This document shows positions 62,732 through 64,000 of a stretch of 64,000 nt of DNA, one piece after another. The translations under genes were made by a program, and so were the position numbers. Below the pieces are notes generated by a model that made no database searches, was not told the DNA's origin, and was given only the letters and a program-made list of their open reading frames with translations. The stretch covers positions 62,001-126,000 of the forward strand of contig NZ_JAMLJM010000004.1 of assembly GCF_023635005.1 (NCBI RefSeq), read 5' to 3'. The stretch's first letter is position 1; every line of letters starts with the position of its first letter. The stretch is from Flavobacterium luminosum. GTDB lineage: Bacteria; Bacteroidota; Bacteroidia; Flavobacteriales; Flavobacteriaceae.

Positions 62732-63868
62732 CTACTTTTTAGACCAAACTACTCTATTTACATAATCCGTATAACTTAAAATGATACGCACCATTTTTTC
62801 TGACACATTAGGCATAGAATAATCGGCCACCGTACGGAAATTACGTTCTGATCCCGTTTTTTGTTGTTCGAGTTGAACTAAACCTTGCATAATTCGTTCC
62901 GGTGATAGCCCTACCATCATTACCGATGCTTCTTCCATAGCTTCAGGTCTTTCATGTGCTTGACGAATATTTAAAGCTGGAAAATTCAATATAGAAGATT
63001 CTTCTGAAATGGTACCGCTATCTGACAATACCGCCAAAGCATTCATTTGTAAAGCATTATAATCATGAAATCCTAGTGGTTTTAAAAATTGAACTTCTTC
63101 TCGCACTTGGACTTTTGAAGCTTCAATTTTATTTCTTGTTCTTGGATGTGTACTTACGATAATTGGATAGTTGTATTTTTCGGCGATTACATTTAAGCTT
63201 TCTATTAATCCGAAGAAATTTTCGTCATTATTGATATTCTCTTCTCTGTGTGAAGACACTACAAAATACTTGCCTTTTTCTAAATTTAATCGGCTCAAAA
63301 CCTCTGAAGTTTGAATGGATGGCAAATAATGATGTAACACTTCAAACATTGGAGATCCCGTTTTAATGATTCTATCGGCTGGTAAACCTTCTCGAAGTAA
63401 ATATTCGCGGGCGATATCACTATACGTCAAATTAACATCTGAAATATGATCTACTATTTTACGATTGGTTTCTTCTGGAACTCTTTGATCAAAACAACGG
63501 TTTCCAGCTTCCATATGGAAAATAGGGATTTGACGTTTTTTTGCTGGGATAGCACACAAACAACTGTTAGTATCTCCTAAAACTAAAAAAGCATCCGGTT
63601 GAATTTCTTCTAGTAAAGGATCAATTTTAATTAGTATTTGTCCGACCGTTTCGGTGGCTGTTTTACCCGCTGCATTTAAAAAATAATCGGGTTTACGAAT
63701 TCCTAAATCTTCAAAAAAGATTTGGTTTAATTCATAATCATAGTTTTGACCTGTATGAACTACAATGTGTTCAATTGCTTCAGAAGCATCTAAAGCGGCC
63801 ATCACACGGGACAATCGGATGATTTCAGGTCTAGTTCCTACTACTGTTATTACTTTTAATTTTTTCAT
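62732..63868 (-). CDS. fnlC: UDP-sugar 2-epimerase, non-hydrolysing, FnlC/WbjD/Cap5G type
   Basis: 378 aa. MKKLKVITVVGTRPEIIRLS, HTGQNYDYELNQIFFEDLGI, FLVLGDTNSCLCAIPAKKRQ, HMEAGNRCFDQRVPEETNRK and YSDIAREYLLREGLP are the specific blocks of the FnlC/WbjD branch; WecB proteins read EAGLR at the GNRCFDQ place. The enzyme makes UDP-L-FucNAc from the 2-epimer. The fragment of fnlB upstream supports this assignment over plain WecB. A hydrolysing NeuC is thus not encoded here. Confidence 0.9.
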   Translation of the reverse strand: MKKLKVITVVGTRPEIIRLSRVMAALDASEAIEHIVVHTGQNYDYELNQIFFEDLGIRKPDYFLNAAGKTATETVGQILIKIDPLLEEIQPDAFLVLGDTNSCLCAIPAKKRQIPIFHMEAGNRCFDQRVPEETNRKIVDHISDVNLTYSDIAREYLLREGLPADRIIKTGSPMFEVLHHYLPSIQTSEVLSRLNLEKGKYFVVSSHREENINNDENFFGLIESLNVIAEKYNYPIIVSTHPRTRNKIEASKVQVREEVQFLKPLGFHDYNALQMNALAVLSDSGTISEESSILNFPALNIRQAHERPEAMEEASVMMVGLSPERIMQGLVQLEQQKTGSERNFRTVADYSMPNVSEKMVRIILSYTDYVNRVVWSKK

Positions 63869-63896
63869 TTTTACCAGAAAGGCTCTAAATTATCTT

Positions 63897-64000
63897 TTAA
63901 ACTTGTTCAAAATAGGTATCAGTATCATTGGGATCGAAAAATTCGTTGATCCAAAAATTAGTGTATAGTAATTCTTCCCCAATATTTTTGATATTGTGAG
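63897..64000 (-). CDS. fnlB: C-terminal end of FnlB/WbjC/CapF bifunctional reductase/epimerase
   Basis: The last 33 codons before the stop at 63899-63897 read HNIKNIGEELLYTNFWINEF then FDPNDTDTYFEQV, the expected end of the cupin domain of CapF/WbjC (compare the family ending ANEIFDPNKPDTYFEKV). The rest of the gene is beyond the window. It is 28 bases from fnlC and completes, with FnlA expected further right, the UDP-L-FucNAc pathway. Confidence 0.85.
   Translation of the reverse strand, partial: HNIKNIGEELLYTNFWINEFFDPNDTDTYFEQV

Noticed and set aside
62732-63868. NeuC-type hydrolysing epimerase for sialic acid synthesis
   Set aside because: The GNRCFDQRVPEETNRK block and the neighbouring fnlB end identify the FnlC branch.

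Overview
The window looks like part of a Flavobacteriia (Bacteroidetes) chromosome. It is AT-rich. Shine-Dalgarno sequences are largely absent, and a few promoters of the Bacteroidetes type (TTG ... TAnnTTTG) are visible. The protein families are typical of the phylum: PorV/PorQ, DUF4105, Bacteroidetes-type Wzc tyrosine autokinase, and a TPR histidine kinase with a LuxR regulator. No tRNA, rRNA, CRISPR array or intact transposase was seen.

Layout. (1) 1-2290, plus strand: a PorV/PorQ outer-membrane protein cut by the window edge, and a DUF4105 membrane protein. (2) 2398-9753, minus strand: a first glycan module with a polytopic initiating sugar-phosphate transferase (WcaJ type), four GT4 glycosyltransferases, a Wzy/WaaL-like membrane protein and a hexapeptide acetyltransferase. 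(3) 9806-16930: an accessory stretch with a small DNA-binding protein, a 122-bp tandem repeat, a frameshifted gene and a decayed paralogue of it, a two-component system, and two lipoproteins, one of the OmpA type. (4) 17098-49641, minus strand: a very large surface-polysaccharide cluster. It holds many GT2/GT4 transferases, an exostosin-like transferase, an FkbM methyltransferase, two MBOAT + SGNH O-acetylation pairs, a pyruvyltransferase-like protein, NeuB and a NeuA-phosphatase fusion (nonulosonic acid synthesis), WecE plus acetyltransferases (4-amino-4,6-dideoxy sugar), WbqC, an HTTM-DCC fusion, and the Wzt ATPase. (5) 50190-51047: the Wzm permease, separated from Wzt by a 117-bp tandem repeat. 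(6) 51530-53386: a CpsB-like PHP phosphatase and a Fic protein, bracketed by pairs of a 53-bp direct repeat. (7) 53787-64000, minus strand: Wzc, Wza, a PglF/E/D/C-like set, a WbuB-like GT4, FnlC, and the 3' end of FnlB.

How it works together (inference). Region 7 would make UDP-di-N-acetylbacillosamine (or a close relative), load it on undecaprenyl phosphate, and add an L-FucNAc made by FnlB/FnlC. Region 4 adds and decorates further sugars, including a sialic-acid-like residue, and Wzm/Wzt with Wza/Wzc would export the product. The WcaJ-type enzyme of region 2 implies a second glycan or an alternative first sugar. CpsB and Wzc form the usual phosphatase/kinase pair.

Non-coding gaps are rich in short hairpin repeats that share end sequences (TTCTCGA ... 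GTGAC, or GAG-AT ... AT-GAC) but have different interiors. These are the least explained element of the window. All functional calls come from motif recognition by eye. No database search was run.
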